Of a stretch of 58,152 nucleotides of DNA, positions 36,934 to 46,439 are shown piece by piece. The notes under the pieces were generated by a model. The model had not been told where the DNA came from. It made no database searches and saw only the letters and a program-made list of their open reading frames with translations. Each line of letters begins with the position of its first letter. The first letter of the stretch is position 1. Both the position numbers and the translations under genes were made by a program. Source of the DNA: CAYXRK01 sp964467615 (GTDB taxonomy: Bacteria; Hydrogenedentota; Hydrogenedentia; Hydrogenedentales; GCA-2746185); NCBI GenBank assembly GCA_964467615.1, contig CAYXRK010000008.1:1-58152 (forward strand), in the 5' to 3' direction.

Positions 36934-37044
36934 ACTTCGCGTTCCTTGCCTTGCGCTTTCGCCGGAAACGATTCACTTGCTTAGGGCCGCCAAATCAGGT
37001 ATCACAATACTCCAAATCGCCGGATACCAATGGGAGAGCGCTAG

Positions 37045-38151
37045 ATGAACTTTGATTTTTCGGATGAACAAAAGGAACTCCGCGACCAAGCGCGCCGGTT
37101 TTTCAAGGACCGCTGCACTACGAAAGTGCCGCGCCGCATTCTCGAGGGCGCGGAACCCTACGCAAAGGACCTCTGGGGCGCGGTCTGCGAAATGGGCTAC
37201 ACAGCAGCGGCCATGCCCGAAGAGTACGGCGGAATCGGCTCCGGCTACCTCGAACTCTGCGTCATTGCCGAGGAGATTGGCCGTGCCGTAGCGCCGATTC
37301 CGTTCTCCTCATCCGTATACGTCGCCGCCGAGGCGATTTTGCTGTGCGGCTCTAAGGAACAAAAGGAACGCTATCTCCCCAAGCTGGCGTCCGGCGAAAT
37401 GATCGGGACTTACGCCGTCGCCGAAGGCCCCCACGCACCGGCCGCGAGCAACCTCCAAACTAGTCTAAGCGGTGGCAAACTGACGGGTGTCAAAATCCCG
37501 GTTGCCGACGGCGACATTGCCGACATCGCAATCGTGGTCGCGAAGGACGGCGCGACCACGTCGCTCGCAATTGTCGATCTCCGCGGCGCGGGCGTATCCC
37601 GCGAAGCCGTGAAGACGGTTGACCCGACCCGCTCCCATGCCCGCGTGACGTTCAACGGCGCTCTGGCGGAACTGCTCGGATCAGCCGGCAAGGGTTGGGA
37701 GCTGTTACAACAAGTGTTCGACCGCGCCGCGATTCTCTACGCGTTCGAGCAACTCGGCGGCGCCGACGCCTGCCTGCGGATGGCGCGCGACTACTCGACC
37801 GAGCGCTACGCCTTCGGCAGGCCCATCGGCTCGTTCCAGGCGTTGAAGCACCGCATGGCGGACATGTATATCAAGAACGAACTCGCGCGCTCGAATTGCT
37901 ACTTCGGCGCGTGGGCGCTCTCGACGAATGCGGCGGACCTCCCCTTGGCCGCGGCAGGCGCGCGCATCAGCGCGACCGAGGCCTATCAATTCGCCTCGAA
38001 GGAAAGTATCCAAATTCACGGCGGCATGGGCTTCACCTGGGAAGCCGATTGCCATTTCTTCTATCGCCGGTCCAAACTTCTCGCGCTCGCGTTGGGCGCT
38101 GCGGGAGAATGGAAAGATCGGCTCGTCACGCAACTCGAACAAAGCGCCTAA
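37045..38151 (+). CDS. Acyl-CoA dehydrogenase, first of a pair
   Basis: 368 aa acyl-CoA dehydrogenase: N-terminal FSDEQKELRDQARRFF, middle beta-domain, and C-terminal AFGRPIGSFQALKHRMADMY with QIHGGMGFTWEADCHFFYRR. It lacks the usual QxFxxS flavin motif spacing in part, so its active site may be incomplete. It is followed 17 bases later by a second ACAD (411 aa) and a crotonase, suggesting one beta-oxidation unit. Adjacent ACAD pairs of this size form heterotetramers in steroid and cholesterol side-chain degradation, which is only an analogy here. Confidence 0.92.
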   Translation: MNFDFSDEQKELRDQARRFFKDRCTTKVPRRILEGAEPYAKDLWGAVCEMGYTAAAMPEEYGGIGSGYLELCVIAEEIGRAVAPIPFSSSVYVAAEAILLCGSKEQKERYLPKLASGEMIGTYAVAEGPHAPAASNLQTSLSGGKLTGVKIPVADGDIADIAIVVAKDGATTSLAIVDLRGAGVSREAVKTVDPTRSHARVTFNGALAELLGSAGKGWELLQQVFDRAAILYAFEQLGGADACLRMARDYSTERYAFGRPIGSFQALKHRMADMYIKNELARSNCYFGAWALSTNAADLPLAAAGARISATEAYQFASKESIQIHGGMGFTWEADCHFFYRRSKLLALALGAAGEWKDRLVTQLEQSA

Positions 38152-38168
38152 CCGCGAGGAGCGACATC

Positions 38169-39404
38169 ATGGACTTCAAAGACACCCCACAGGAAGCGGC
38201 GTTTCGAGACGAAGTGCGCTCTTGGCTAAAGGCAAACGCACCGAAATTTGAAGTAACGAAACTTCGCAACCGCACCCAAGAAGAAATCGGCGAAGGACTC
38301 GACCAGGCCAAAGCCTGGCAGGCCGCAAAGGCGGACGCGGGATTCGCGGGAATCACCTGGCCCGAGGCCTACGGCGGACGCGGGGCATCGCCGATTCTTG
38401 CGGTGGTATACGAACAAGAGGAATCGAAATATCAAGTGCCGCGCGGGTACTTCGACATCGGCATCGGCATGGCCGGGCCAACCATGATGGCGTACGCCAA
38501 CGAGCAGCAAAAACAACGCTACTTGCCCAAGATGCTCCGCGGCGAGGAAATTTGGTGCCAGCTTTTCTCCGAGCCATCCGCTGGCAGCGACCTTGCCGGC
38601 CTGCGCACGCGCGCCGAAAAGGACGGCGATACCTGGACCGTCAACGGCCAGAAGGTATGGACCTCCGGCGCGCACTATTCCGATCTCGGAATTCTCGTCA
38701 CGCGCCACGATCCCACGTTGCCCAAACACATGGGCCTGACTTATTTCTACATTGACATGCATTCCGCGGGTGTCGAGGTCGTCCGCATCAAACAGATTTC
38801 CGGCGGCTCGAATTTCTGTGAAGTGTTCCTCAACGATCTCAAAATTCCCGACAGCCAGCGCCTCGGTGAAATCGGCGATGGCTGGAGCGTTTCGCTCACG
38901 ACCTTGATGAACGAGCGGCTCGCCGTCGGCGACGCGCCGCCTCCCAACGCAAAGGAATTTCTCGCGTTGCTTCGCACGACCGAGCTACCGTCCGGTCCGG
39001 CGCTCAAGGATCCCGCCGTACGCGAGCGGCTCGCCGATTGGTACGTCCAAGCCCAAGGTCTCAAGTTCACGAAGTTCCGCACCATGACGGCGTTGTCGCG
39101 CGGACAAACTCCCGGTCCCGAGGCATCCATAGCCAAGACCATCAACGCGAGCAAGCTGCAAGACATCTGTTCGTACATGATGGATCTCGAAGGCATGGGC
39201 GGAATTCTGACCGGCCAGGACGTCGCCCCCGCCGAAGGAACGTTCCAGGACGGGTTCTTGTTCTCGCCCGGATTTCGAATCGCGGGCGGCACGGACGAAA
39301 TCCTTCGCAACATCATCGCCGAGCGCGTATTGGGTCTGCCGCCGGACATCCGGGTCGACAAGAAAGTGTCGTTTGCCGAACTCGCGAGCGGGAAAGCGAA
39401 CTAG
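38169..39404 (+). CDS. Acyl-CoA dehydrogenase, second of a pair
   Basis: 411 aa. Strong family motifs: ITWPEAYGGRGAS, QLFSEPSAGSDLAGL, VNGQKVWTSGAH, and near the end RIAGGTDEILRNIIAERVLGLP. It resembles the FadE-like enzymes active on branched or long acyl-CoA. It catalyses FAD-dependent alpha-beta oxidation of acyl-CoA in the cytoplasm, passing electrons to ETF, which is not encoded here. It lies between another ACAD and an enoyl-CoA hydratase-type gene. Confidence 0.94.
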   Translation: MDFKDTPQEAAFRDEVRSWLKANAPKFEVTKLRNRTQEEIGEGLDQAKAWQAAKADAGFAGITWPEAYGGRGASPILAVVYEQEESKYQVPRGYFDIGIGMAGPTMMAYANEQQKQRYLPKMLRGEEIWCQLFSEPSAGSDLAGLRTRAEKDGDTWTVNGQKVWTSGAHYSDLGILVTRHDPTLPKHMGLTYFYIDMHSAGVEVVRIKQISGGSNFCEVFLNDLKIPDSQRLGEIGDGWSVSLTTLMNERLAVGDAPPPNAKEFLALLRTTELPSGPALKDPAVRERLADWYVQAQGLKFTKFRTMTALSRGQTPGPEASIAKTINASKLQDICSYMMDLEGMGGILTGQDVAPAEGTFQDGFLFSPGFRIAGGTDEILRNIIAERVLGLPPDIRVDKKVSFAELASGKAN

Positions 39405-39444
39405 AGGGGAAGCCGGCCGATTTTGACGCGACAGGAAAAAGAGC

Positions 39445-40266
39445 ATGAGTGAATACACCGCGATTCGTCTCGACAAGATCGGCCATGTCGCCGAAGTCGT
39501 CCTCAACAATCCCGAAAAATTAAACGCGATGGCGCCAATCTTCTTCGAGGAGATCGGGCGCGTATTCAAGGAAATCGATGCCGATCCCGAAATTCGCGCC
39601 GTGGTCCTCTGGGCCGAAGGCCGCCTCTTCACGGCGGGTCTCGACCTCAAGGCCGCCGGCCAAAACGTCGTGGGCGGCGGAGACAATGGCAGCGAAGGTT
39701 CGCGCAACTTCGAACTGTATCAGCTCATCCGCCGCTGGCAGGACTGTTTCAGCGGCCCCGAACTTAGCCGCAAGCCGGTCATCGCCGCGGTGCACGGCCA
39801 TTGCATCGGAGGCGGCGTAGACCTGACCACCGCCTGCGATATTCGCCTCTGCACGCAAGACGCGACCTTCTCGATCCACGAGACCAAAATCGCAATCGTC
39901 GCGGACGTCGGCACCTTGCAGCGCATCACGGCGATCGTCGGCAAAGGTGCCGCGCGTGAGATGGCCTACACCGGCAAGCGAATCACCGCGGACCGCGCGC
40001 TCCGTTGGGGCCTCGTCAACGAGGTCTACCCCGACAAGGATTCGATGCTCGCAGCCGCGCGCGCGATGGCGGCAGAGATTGCGGCCAATTCCCCTCTCGC
40101 CGTCCAAGGGACCAAGGCCGTCCTGCAATACTCCGAGGAACATTCGACGCACGAAGGTCTCGAATACGTCGCGCAGTGGAATTCATCGTTCCTCCGCTCG
40201 AACGACCTTGTCGAAGCCATGCAAGCCTTCATGGAAAAGCGTCCCCCGGTATTCAAGGGCCGCTAG
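39445..40266 (+). CDS. Crotonase-family enzyme, dienoyl-CoA isomerase-like
   Basis: 273 aa. Oxyanion-hole segments FTAGLDLKAA and HGHCIGGGVDL; the acidic pair of ECH1-type delta(3,5)-delta(2,4)-dienoyl-CoA isomerases is present (SIHETKIAIVADVGTLQR, with Glu and Asp). This points to isomerising double bonds in unsaturated acyl-CoA rather than simple hydration. It is third in a unit with two ACADs and has a 40-base spacer. Confidence 0.92.
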   Translation: MSEYTAIRLDKIGHVAEVVLNNPEKLNAMAPIFFEEIGRVFKEIDADPEIRAVVLWAEGRLFTAGLDLKAAGQNVVGGGDNGSEGSRNFELYQLIRRWQDCFSGPELSRKPVIAAVHGHCIGGGVDLTTACDIRLCTQDATFSIHETKIAIVADVGTLQRITAIVGKGAAREMAYTGKRITADRALRWGLVNEVYPDKDSMLAAARAMAAEIAANSPLAVQGTKAVLQYSEEHSTHEGLEYVAQWNSSFLRSNDLVEAMQAFMEKRPPVFKGR

Positions 40267-40307
40267 CGGTCGTTCGAGTTTCAGCCCTGCGCACCAAGGA
40301 GTCCACC

Positions 40308-42305
40308 ATGTTCTACAGAACCATCCTCCTGTCGGCCGTCGCGGCGGTTTCGTCCCTCGCCGAAGACGGTGCGAACGGACAGTGGCGCAATTGGGGAGGC
40401 GATGCCGGCAGCACGAAGTATTCGCCGCTCGACCAAATCAACGCCGACAACTTCGCGAGTCTGGAAATTGCGTGGCGCTGGGAATCAATCTCGAAGTCAG
40501 TATCTGAAGCAGACCCGCGCGTCCGCCCCGGCGAGTTCAAGCCCACGCCACTGATGATCGACGGCGTCCTGTACCTCCCGACAGAGGTATGCCAGGTCGT
40601 CGCGCTCGATGCGGGCACCGGCGCATTGCTGTGGTCGTTCGATCCCAAGAGCTACGAATTCGGCCGCCCGGCGAACGTCGGTTTCCAACACCGGGGCCTG
40701 TCGTACTGGACCGATGGGAACGAGAAGCGATTGTTTCTGGCGACCCACGACCGCAAACTCGTCGCAATCGACGCAAACACCGGAACGCCCTGCCCGAATT
40801 TCGGCGCAAACGGCGGCGTCGATATGAACGATTCGCTCGGCCGCAAGATCAATCCGCGCCACATCACGCATTCCTCCCCCGTCGCGATATGCCGCGACAC
40901 CGTCATCGTCGGGTCGATCATCCACGACGCCCCCCTGACCAAAGAGGCGCCCCCCGGCCACGTGCGCGGCTTCGACGTTCGCACCGGAATAATGAAATGG
41001 ATATTCCACACGATTCCGCAAGAGGGCGAATTCGGCGTGGATACCTGGGAAGACGGCGCCTGGAAATACACCGGCGCGACGAACGTCTGGTCGATGATGT
41101 CGGTCGACGATGAACTCGGTTACGTGTATCTGCCCGTCGCAACGCCGACCAACGATATGTACGGCGGCCACCGTCTCGGCAACGACCTCTTCGCTGAAAG
41201 CCTCGTGTGCTTGAACGCCGAAACCGGCGAGCGCGTCTGGCACTTCCAGGCCGTCCATCACGGCCTCTGGGACTACGACTTTCCCACCGCGCCCGTCCTC
41301 GCGGACATTCAGGTGAACGGCAAGACAATCAAGGCCGTCGCGCAAGTCAGCAAACAAGCGTTCACGTACGTGTTCGATCGCGTCACGGGCGGACCCGTGT
41401 GGCCCATCGTCGAGCGCGAAGTACCGCAATCGACCGTCGAGGGCGAACGCTCGTCCCCCACCCAGCCCTTTCCCACCAAGCCCGCGCCCTTTGATCGGCA
41501 AGGCGTAACGGAGAACGATCTCATCGATTTCACTCCGGAATTACGCCAGGAAGCGCTGGACATCGTCAAGAAATTTACGCTGGGGCCGGTGTTCACCCCG
41601 CCCGTGACCGAAGAGACAAGCCTCGGCGTGATTCAAGTCCCCGGCACGGGCGGCGGCGCGAACTGGCCTGGCGCAGCGCTCGACCCTGAATCAAACATTC
41701 TCTACATACCCTCCCGCACCGGATCGAGTTGTTTTCCCCTCGTCAAACCCGACCCAAGCCGCTCGAACTTCCACTACGTCCTAAAGTCGTGGCTGAACCA
41801 AGTGCCTGGCCCGCAGGGACTCCCGCTCCTCAAGCCGCCCTACGCCCGCGTCACGGCAATCGACCTAAACACCGGCGAACACGTCTGGATGACCCCAAAC
41901 GGCGTCGGGCCGCGCAATCACCCCGCGCTCAAGGACCTCAACCTGCCCCCGCTCGGCACGAGCAGCGGCGGGCCGCTGGTCACCAAGACCTTGCTCCTCG
42001 TCACGCAATCACGCGGCGATGGCGAGGAAAACTCGCCGCGGATTAACGTGTTCAATAAGAAATCCGGCGAACTGCTCGGCCACATCGAACTTCCCGAGAA
42101 TCCCTTCGGCAATCCCATGACCTATATGCACGAAGGCAAGCAATATATCTGCGTAGCTGTCGGCGGCGGGCCCTTCTTCGCAATTTCGCGTGCGGAATCG
42201 GAAGCACCCGCGGACACAAGCTTTGGGGACAAAGCCACCCTGCAGGCGCTCAGCAGCATGCCCGGCGCGAAACCCGAACTCGTCGCGTTTCGTTTACCCG
42301 GATAA
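40308..42305 (+). CDS. Secreted PQQ-dependent dehydrogenase (second copy)
   Basis: 665 aa from ATG 40308, with AAGGAG seven bases upstream and a short signal peptide. Quinoprotein propeller motifs mirror the gene at 1395-3329: WRNWGGDAGSTKYSPLDQIN, HHGLWDYDFP, GTGGGANWPGAALDP. No CxxCH is present. Oxidises an alcohol or sugar in the periplasm, needing an outside cytochrome. A tetraheme cytochrome gene converges on it 12 bases away and is a natural candidate acceptor. Confidence 0.9.
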   Translation: MFYRTILLSAVAAVSSLAEDGANGQWRNWGGDAGSTKYSPLDQINADNFASLEIAWRWESISKSVSEADPRVRPGEFKPTPLMIDGVLYLPTEVCQVVALDAGTGALLWSFDPKSYEFGRPANVGFQHRGLSYWTDGNEKRLFLATHDRKLVAIDANTGTPCPNFGANGGVDMNDSLGRKINPRHITHSSPVAICRDTVIVGSIIHDAPLTKEAPPGHVRGFDVRTGIMKWIFHTIPQEGEFGVDTWEDGAWKYTGATNVWSMMSVDDELGYVYLPVATPTNDMYGGHRLGNDLFAESLVCLNAETGERVWHFQAVHHGLWDYDFPTAPVLADIQVNGKTIKAVAQVSKQAFTYVFDRVTGGPVWPIVEREVPQSTVEGERSSPTQPFPTKPAPFDRQGVTENDLIDFTPELRQEALDIVKKFTLGPVFTPPVTEETSLGVIQVPGTGGGANWPGAALDPESNILYIPSRTGSSCFPLVKPDPSRSNFHYVLKSWLNQVPGPQGLPLLKPPYARVTAIDLNTGEHVWMTPNGVGPRNHPALKDLNLPPLGTSSGGPLVTKTLLLVTQSRGDGEENSPRINVFNKKSGELLGHIELPENPFGNPMTYMHEGKQYICVAVGGGPFFAISRAESEAPADTSFGDKATLQALSSMPGAKPELVAFRLPG

Positions 42306-42317
42306 CACCCGCGCCGC

Positions 42318-42953
42318 TCACTTCCCGGCGTCGGGTTCCTTTTCCTCCACGTCCGGAAGGGACCCCTTTTGCAGCGGATGCGCAATCTTTGCGAACGCCT
42401 GTTGGAAGTCGAAGCCGGTCGTCTGCCCATTCGGAAGCGAATATCGCGCCGGATCCCAGGTCGGGCTCTGTCGCCGATGGCATTGCACACAAGCGCGCTG
42501 ATCCGGCCGGACGATATGGGCCGCCGTGTTCGCGGCGGGGTCCTTCTCCATCCAATAGCGCCGCCCATCGACGACGTGATTCGATCCCGGCCCATGACAG
42601 GACTCGCACTGGATGCCGTCCTCGATGAACAGCGCCTTATCGGTCGCCTTCGTGTCCATGTCGTAGCTCGTGACATGGCACCGCAAGCACTCCGCCGCCT
42701 CCTGCGGTTGCGCGGCCAGCCCGAGTCTCTTCGCAATCGCTTTCGATTCCTCCGATAGCAGCGTCTCAAACGCGCGGCGGTGCGGCGACCCGTTCCAAAT
42801 CTGCCACTGCTTCCCCTGCTCGGCGCGGTTGTGACAAAGCTTGCATGTTGCCTGGCTTACAAACTCGGCCCCACCGTTGTTTCCTCCCTGAGCGTACCCG
42901 GCGGCAGATACCATCGCGCACGCCGCCACCATCGTCAATGCGATACGAAACAT
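42318..42953 (-). CDS. Periplasmic tetraheme c-type cytochrome
   Basis: 211 aa from the Met at 42953 with a signal peptide (MFRIALTMVAACAMVSAAGYAQ); a longer in-frame extension to 43091 has no signal features. Four CxxCH motifs: CKLCH (37), CLRCH (89), CESCH (116, followed by GPGSNH) and CVQCH (155). The CHGPGS pattern is of the cytochrome c554/NapC-relative type. It would carry electrons in the periplasm. It is convergent with the second PQQ dehydrogenase. Confidence 0.9.
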   Translation of the reverse strand: MFRIALTMVAACAMVSAAGYAQGGNNGGAEFVSQATCKLCHNRAEQGKQWQIWNGSPHRRAFETLLSEESKAIAKRLGLAAQPQEAAECLRCHVTSYDMDTKATDKALFIEDGIQCESCHGPGSNHVVDGRRYWMEKDPAANTAAHIVRPDQRACVQCHRRQSPTWDPARYSLPNGQTTGFDFQQAFAKIAHPLQKGSLPDVEEKEPDAGK

Positions 42954-43067
42954 TTGAGTATCCTTGCGTGGTTTCCAAATTCGCGCGGCGTTGGGACCAA
43001 GGTCACGCAATACCGTTGCACGCTCAAGCGGACCTCGGTAGCATGTGCGCAAAAGGATAGCACGCAG

Positions 43068-45059
43068 ATGGATCGCATTAGGTGTCCACAATGCCGCTTC
43101 GCCAACTCCCTCGGCAGGACCACCTGCGAGCGTTGCGGCTCGCCCCTGCCCCTCTCCGAAATCGCCAGCGCGGGCGACCTAGGCCGCGCCGCGGCCACGG
43201 AATTTCGCCGCGGCCAACTCGTCGCCAAGCGCTATATGGTACAGAACTTGATCGGCCGCGGCGGAATGGGCCGCATTTATAAAGTCCACGACAACACGCT
43301 CAACGAGGTCGTAGCGCTCAAGACTCTCCTTCCCCAATACGTCCAGGACCCCCTCGTCGTCGAACGGTTCTTCAACGAAGCGCGCATCGCACGCGGTCTC
43401 TCCCACCCGCATATCGTCCGTGTACACGACATCGGCGCCGCGGACGACAGCGTGTACATTTCGATGGAATACGTCCAGGGGAGATCGTTGCGTGAAATCC
43501 TCGAGGAACTGGGGCCGGGCCGTCAGCTCGCCCTGGCCACGGTCTTGCGCATCTTCTCCGAGCTCGCCCAGGCACTCGAATACGCGCACAAATACACCGT
43601 CCATCGCGACATCAAACCCGAGAACGTGATGGTGTGCGCCAACGGAAGCGTCAAACTCATGGACTTCGGGATTTCGAAGCTCATGGCAAACCCGAACTTC
43701 ACCGCCGCCTCGTTGGTAATGGGTACTCCGCAATATATGTCGCCGGAGCAATTGCGCAACAGCGCCAAGGTGGACGGTCGCGCTGACATTTACAGCGTCG
43801 GCATCATGCTCTATGAAATTCTGGTCGGCATCATACCCGTAGCTGGACCGAAACCGATGGCGGAAGTCGCCAGGGAAGTACCGTCGTCGCTCGATCCCAT
43901 TATCCGCAAGTGCCTGGAAGCGGACCCGGACAATCGATATCCCAACGCAACCGAGTTGCGGAGGGACATCGACCGGTTGCGAAGCGTAATCGGGCCCGGC
44001 GCTAACGTCACTCAGGTCCCGGTCGCCGTGCGGCCCAGGCACCCTTGGCGCGCGGCGCAACGTGCGGTGGGCGTCGCGCTCTTGGTCCTCATCGCCTGCG
44101 GCATGGCTGCGGGTATTGCGAAGTCGGAACGGACCCGAAGATCGCTTGCGTCCGCTACTTCGTCCGCGATTGCTCCGGAGAACAGCGAATTCGACGCCGG
44201 CGCAAACTCATCGCAACTCCTGGCCGGCGCCATCGAGCAGGCGAGAAGTAGGGCCAACGCCGAGTATCCGCGGCTGCCCGCAATCATCGGCCCAGTGGCC
44301 CGTGAATTCCTCGACGAGGCCGACGCGTTCAGGAATGAGTTTCTCGCGGCGCCCGAAACTGAATCCGGTCGGATCGCCGGAGATCGCGCGCTCGAGAGGT
44401 ACGTCGCGGTGGCCCTTTGGCCGACACTTCCCGGCACCGCCTTCGTTCCCTCGGGCGAGATCGTCCTCGAATCGGAGGGTGGAACGTCCGAAACCATCCA
44501 CGTGGGCCCGTTCTTCATCGACGCGCGGGAAGTGACGGCGGCGGAGTACGCCGAATTCGCCCGCGGCGCGTCGTGGAGATGGGCGGATACCCCCGAGTCG
44601 GACACCCCAATCATGCGGCTCGTATACTACGATGCTCAGGCGTTCGCCGCCCGACAGACGCCGCCGAAACAGATCCCCGAGTACCATCAACTCGCCAGGG
44701 CCATCGACTACGCCAACGCGAAAGACATCGCGTCTCGTTGGCCCGACGTCGATTCCGCGAATTCGGACCGGGAACCCAATGCTGAAAGTACGTCAGTCGA
44801 TCCGAGTTATGGGCTTCTCATCCGCGAAGACAACCCAGCCTGGACGCGCACGCCGCTCGGAGATGCCGGCGAGAGACCGCGATTCGGATCCGTCGTCCGT
44901 GTCATCGGCGGGCGGTTCGACGATGAAGGGAAGGTGTATTCGATGAAAGCAGGCGCGCTGCCCTACGAGAACGGACAGAACGCCGACGTCGTATTCCGGT
45001 GCGTGTACGAGGTTCCGCCCGGTCCCGCCGGCGCCATGGCAGTGATCTCGTCACGGTGA
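43068..45059 (+). CDS. Transmembrane Ser/Thr kinase with zinc ribbon and SUMF1-like tail
   Basis: 663 aa. N-terminal zinc ribbon CPQC...CERC (6-23); kinase domain about 56-310 with LIGRGGMGRIYKV, VVALKTL, HRDIKPEN (179-186), DFG (199-201) and GTPQYMSPEQ; one TM helix (about 331-351); then an extracytoplasmic part whose end (about 455-655) resembles the formylglycine-generating-enzyme/SUMF1 fold (FVPSGE, ETIHVGPFFIDAREVTAAEYAEF). The kinase looks active. The SUMF1-like part seems to lack the paired catalytic Cys, so a sensing role is more likely. Confidence 0.9.
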   Translation: MDRIRCPQCRFANSLGRTTCERCGSPLPLSEIASAGDLGRAAATEFRRGQLVAKRYMVQNLIGRGGMGRIYKVHDNTLNEVVALKTLLPQYVQDPLVVERFFNEARIARGLSHPHIVRVHDIGAADDSVYISMEYVQGRSLREILEELGPGRQLALATVLRIFSELAQALEYAHKYTVHRDIKPENVMVCANGSVKLMDFGISKLMANPNFTAASLVMGTPQYMSPEQLRNSAKVDGRADIYSVGIMLYEILVGIIPVAGPKPMAEVAREVPSSLDPIIRKCLEADPDNRYPNATELRRDIDRLRSVIGPGANVTQVPVAVRPRHPWRAAQRAVGVALLVLIACGMAAGIAKSERTRRSLASATSSAIAPENSEFDAGANSSQLLAGAIEQARSRANAEYPRLPAIIGPVAREFLDEADAFRNEFLAAPETESGRIAGDRALERYVAVALWPTLPGTAFVPSGEIVLESEGGTSETIHVGPFFIDAREVTAAEYAEFARGASWRWADTPESDTPIMRLVYYDAQAFAARQTPPKQIPEYHQLARAIDYANAKDIASRWPDVDSANSDREPNAESTSVDPSYGLLIREDNPAWTRTPLGDAGERPRFGSVVRVIGGRFDDEGKVYSMKAGALPYENGQNADVVFRCVYEVPPGPAGAMAVISSR

Positions 45060-45162
45060 AACACGCCGCGGAGCAGTACGGCTTCAAGACGTTTGACTGC
45101 CGCCCCAACACCCGATAAACTATTGTTCGGCTGTGGTATCGCACGCATTCAGGGAGGACCTC

Positions 45163-45561
45163 ATGAACCTCGTCGTGTGCCCGCATTGCAAGTCGCACCG
45201 GATCATGTCCTCCAAGGTCCCCAAGGACGTAATCGTCATCATGCCGTGCCCGTCATGTGACGAATTGGTCCTCCTCTTCCGCAAAAAAGCGATGGCATTG
45301 AATCGCCGGATTCTCGAGCAAGGCTCGTTTGACGAGCGAAAAGAACACATATCGACTATCGTCGCCGAATTCCTCCAGTCCGGGGTCTTCACGTTCAAGT
45401 CATTCGCCGGCCGCATGCAGATGGACGAATCGGAAGAGAGCAGTCCCGCGCCGCCTCCGAACGAATCGCGCCCCATCAGCGATAAGGACTTTGAGCGCTT
45501 CACGCGCGTCGAGTTGAAGCGAATCGACGACCCCGAGTACTTCAAGAAGCACTTCGGTTAG
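45163..45561 (+). CDS. Small zinc-ribbon protein of unknown function
   Basis: 132 aa from ATG 45163, with GGGAGG six bases upstream. One zinc ribbon (CPHC...CPSC), then a helical segment and an acidic, Pro-rich linker ending in a DKDFERFTRVELKRIDDPEYF motif. No family is recognised. The N-terminal ribbon resembles that of the adjacent kinase. It ends convergently over the rRNA methyltransferase gene by 20 bases. Confidence 0.72.
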   Translation: MNLVVCPHCKSHRIMSSKVPKDVIVIMPCPSCDELVLLFRKKAMALNRRILEQGSFDERKEHISTIVAEFLQSGVFTFKSFAGRMQMDESEESSPAPPPNESRPISDKDFERFTRVELKRIDDPEYFKKHFG

Positions 45562-46282
45562 TCTCCCAAGCCCGGCGCAGGAACAGCGCGGCGCTCGCCG
45601 CTGAGGAAACGTTCAAGCTTTCCACCCCCTCGGCGAGCGGTATTCGCACCAACTCGTCGCAGGCCTTTCGCGCCACGTGCCGCAACCCTTCTGTTTCATT
45701 TCCCACGACAAGAACGGCGCGATCGGGCCATCGAAAATCGAATATAGATTTCTCTGCTTGACCATCGAGGCCGACGATCCAATAGTTCGCGTCGCGGCAT
45801 TGCCGCAACGCCGTAGGAAGATTCGCGCATCGTACTATCGGCAGGCGAAACACCGTCCCCGCGCTTGCCTGTACGACCTCCTCATCGACCAACGCCCCTC
45901 CTCGCGCGCCGATCAAAACCGCTTTCACACCCGCGCCCGCGGCCACTCGGATCAATTGTCCAAGATTGCGCGGGTTCTCGACCTCGTCCACCGCCAACAA
46001 CGTCCCGACCCCATCGCTGTTCGCCAAACACTCCTTCAACTCCCTGTATTCAATCGGACTTATTGACGCGGCGAGGCCCTGATGCGCGTCCGATTTGGCG
46101 ATCGTCCGCAACTTCTCCGGCGGTACCACGTCGCAATCCGTCGCACACCCGCGCAACGCCTCCCGCACCGCCCGCCGAAGCTCCGCCGGGGCATCTCGCG
46201 AGATATACACCCGGTTGACCAGATGCCCCGATGCGATCGCTTCGAGGACCTGATTTCGCCCAAAGACAATAGTTTTGCCCAT
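45542..46282 (-). CDS. rlmB: TrmH/SpoU-family 2'-O-methyltransferase, RlmB-like
   Basis: 246 aa from ATG 46282 (opening MGKTIVFGRNQVLEAI); an upstream in-frame start is possible. The N-terminal substrate-binding domain (residues 1-75) is followed by the SPOUT knot with motif 1 DEVENPRNLGQLIRVAAGAG, motif 2 VLVVGNETEGLR and motif 3 IPLAEGVESLNVSSAASAALF. It methylates a ribose in 23S rRNA (G2251 in E. coli) or tRNA; the specific site is inferred. Confidence 0.92.
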   Translation of the reverse strand: MGKTIVFGRNQVLEAIASGHLVNRVYISRDAPAELRRAVREALRGCATDCDVVPPEKLRTIAKSDAHQGLAASISPIEYRELKECLANSDGVGTLLAVDEVENPRNLGQLIRVAAGAGVKAVLIGARGGALVDEEVVQASAGTVFRLPIVRCANLPTALRQCRDANYWIVGLDGQAEKSIFDFRWPDRAVLVVGNETEGLRHVARKACDELVRIPLAEGVESLNVSSAASAALFLRRAWETNRSAS

Positions 46283-46439
46283 GACTTCTTCGATCACCGC
46301 CACTGCTCGGGCGGATCAACTCTCAGTAGTTTGTGATTTCGCCGATTCGCGGCAAAGCACGAATGTGAAATAGGATACCAGCGAGGATACCGCTCGTGTT
46401 TACAGTCGCGAAAACGGCGCACAACGAAGGCGACTCGAG

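Noticed and set aside
37695..38168. N-terminal extension of the second acyl-CoA dehydrogenase
   Set aside because: It overlaps the first ACAD out of frame; homology begins at ATG 38169.
40005..40307. N-terminal extension of the second PQQ dehydrogenase
   Set aside because: It overlaps the crotonase out of frame; ATG 40308 has a ribosome-binding site and signal peptide.
42780..43067. N-terminal extension of the kinase
   Set aside because: It covers antisense of the cytochrome; the zinc ribbon begins at 43068.
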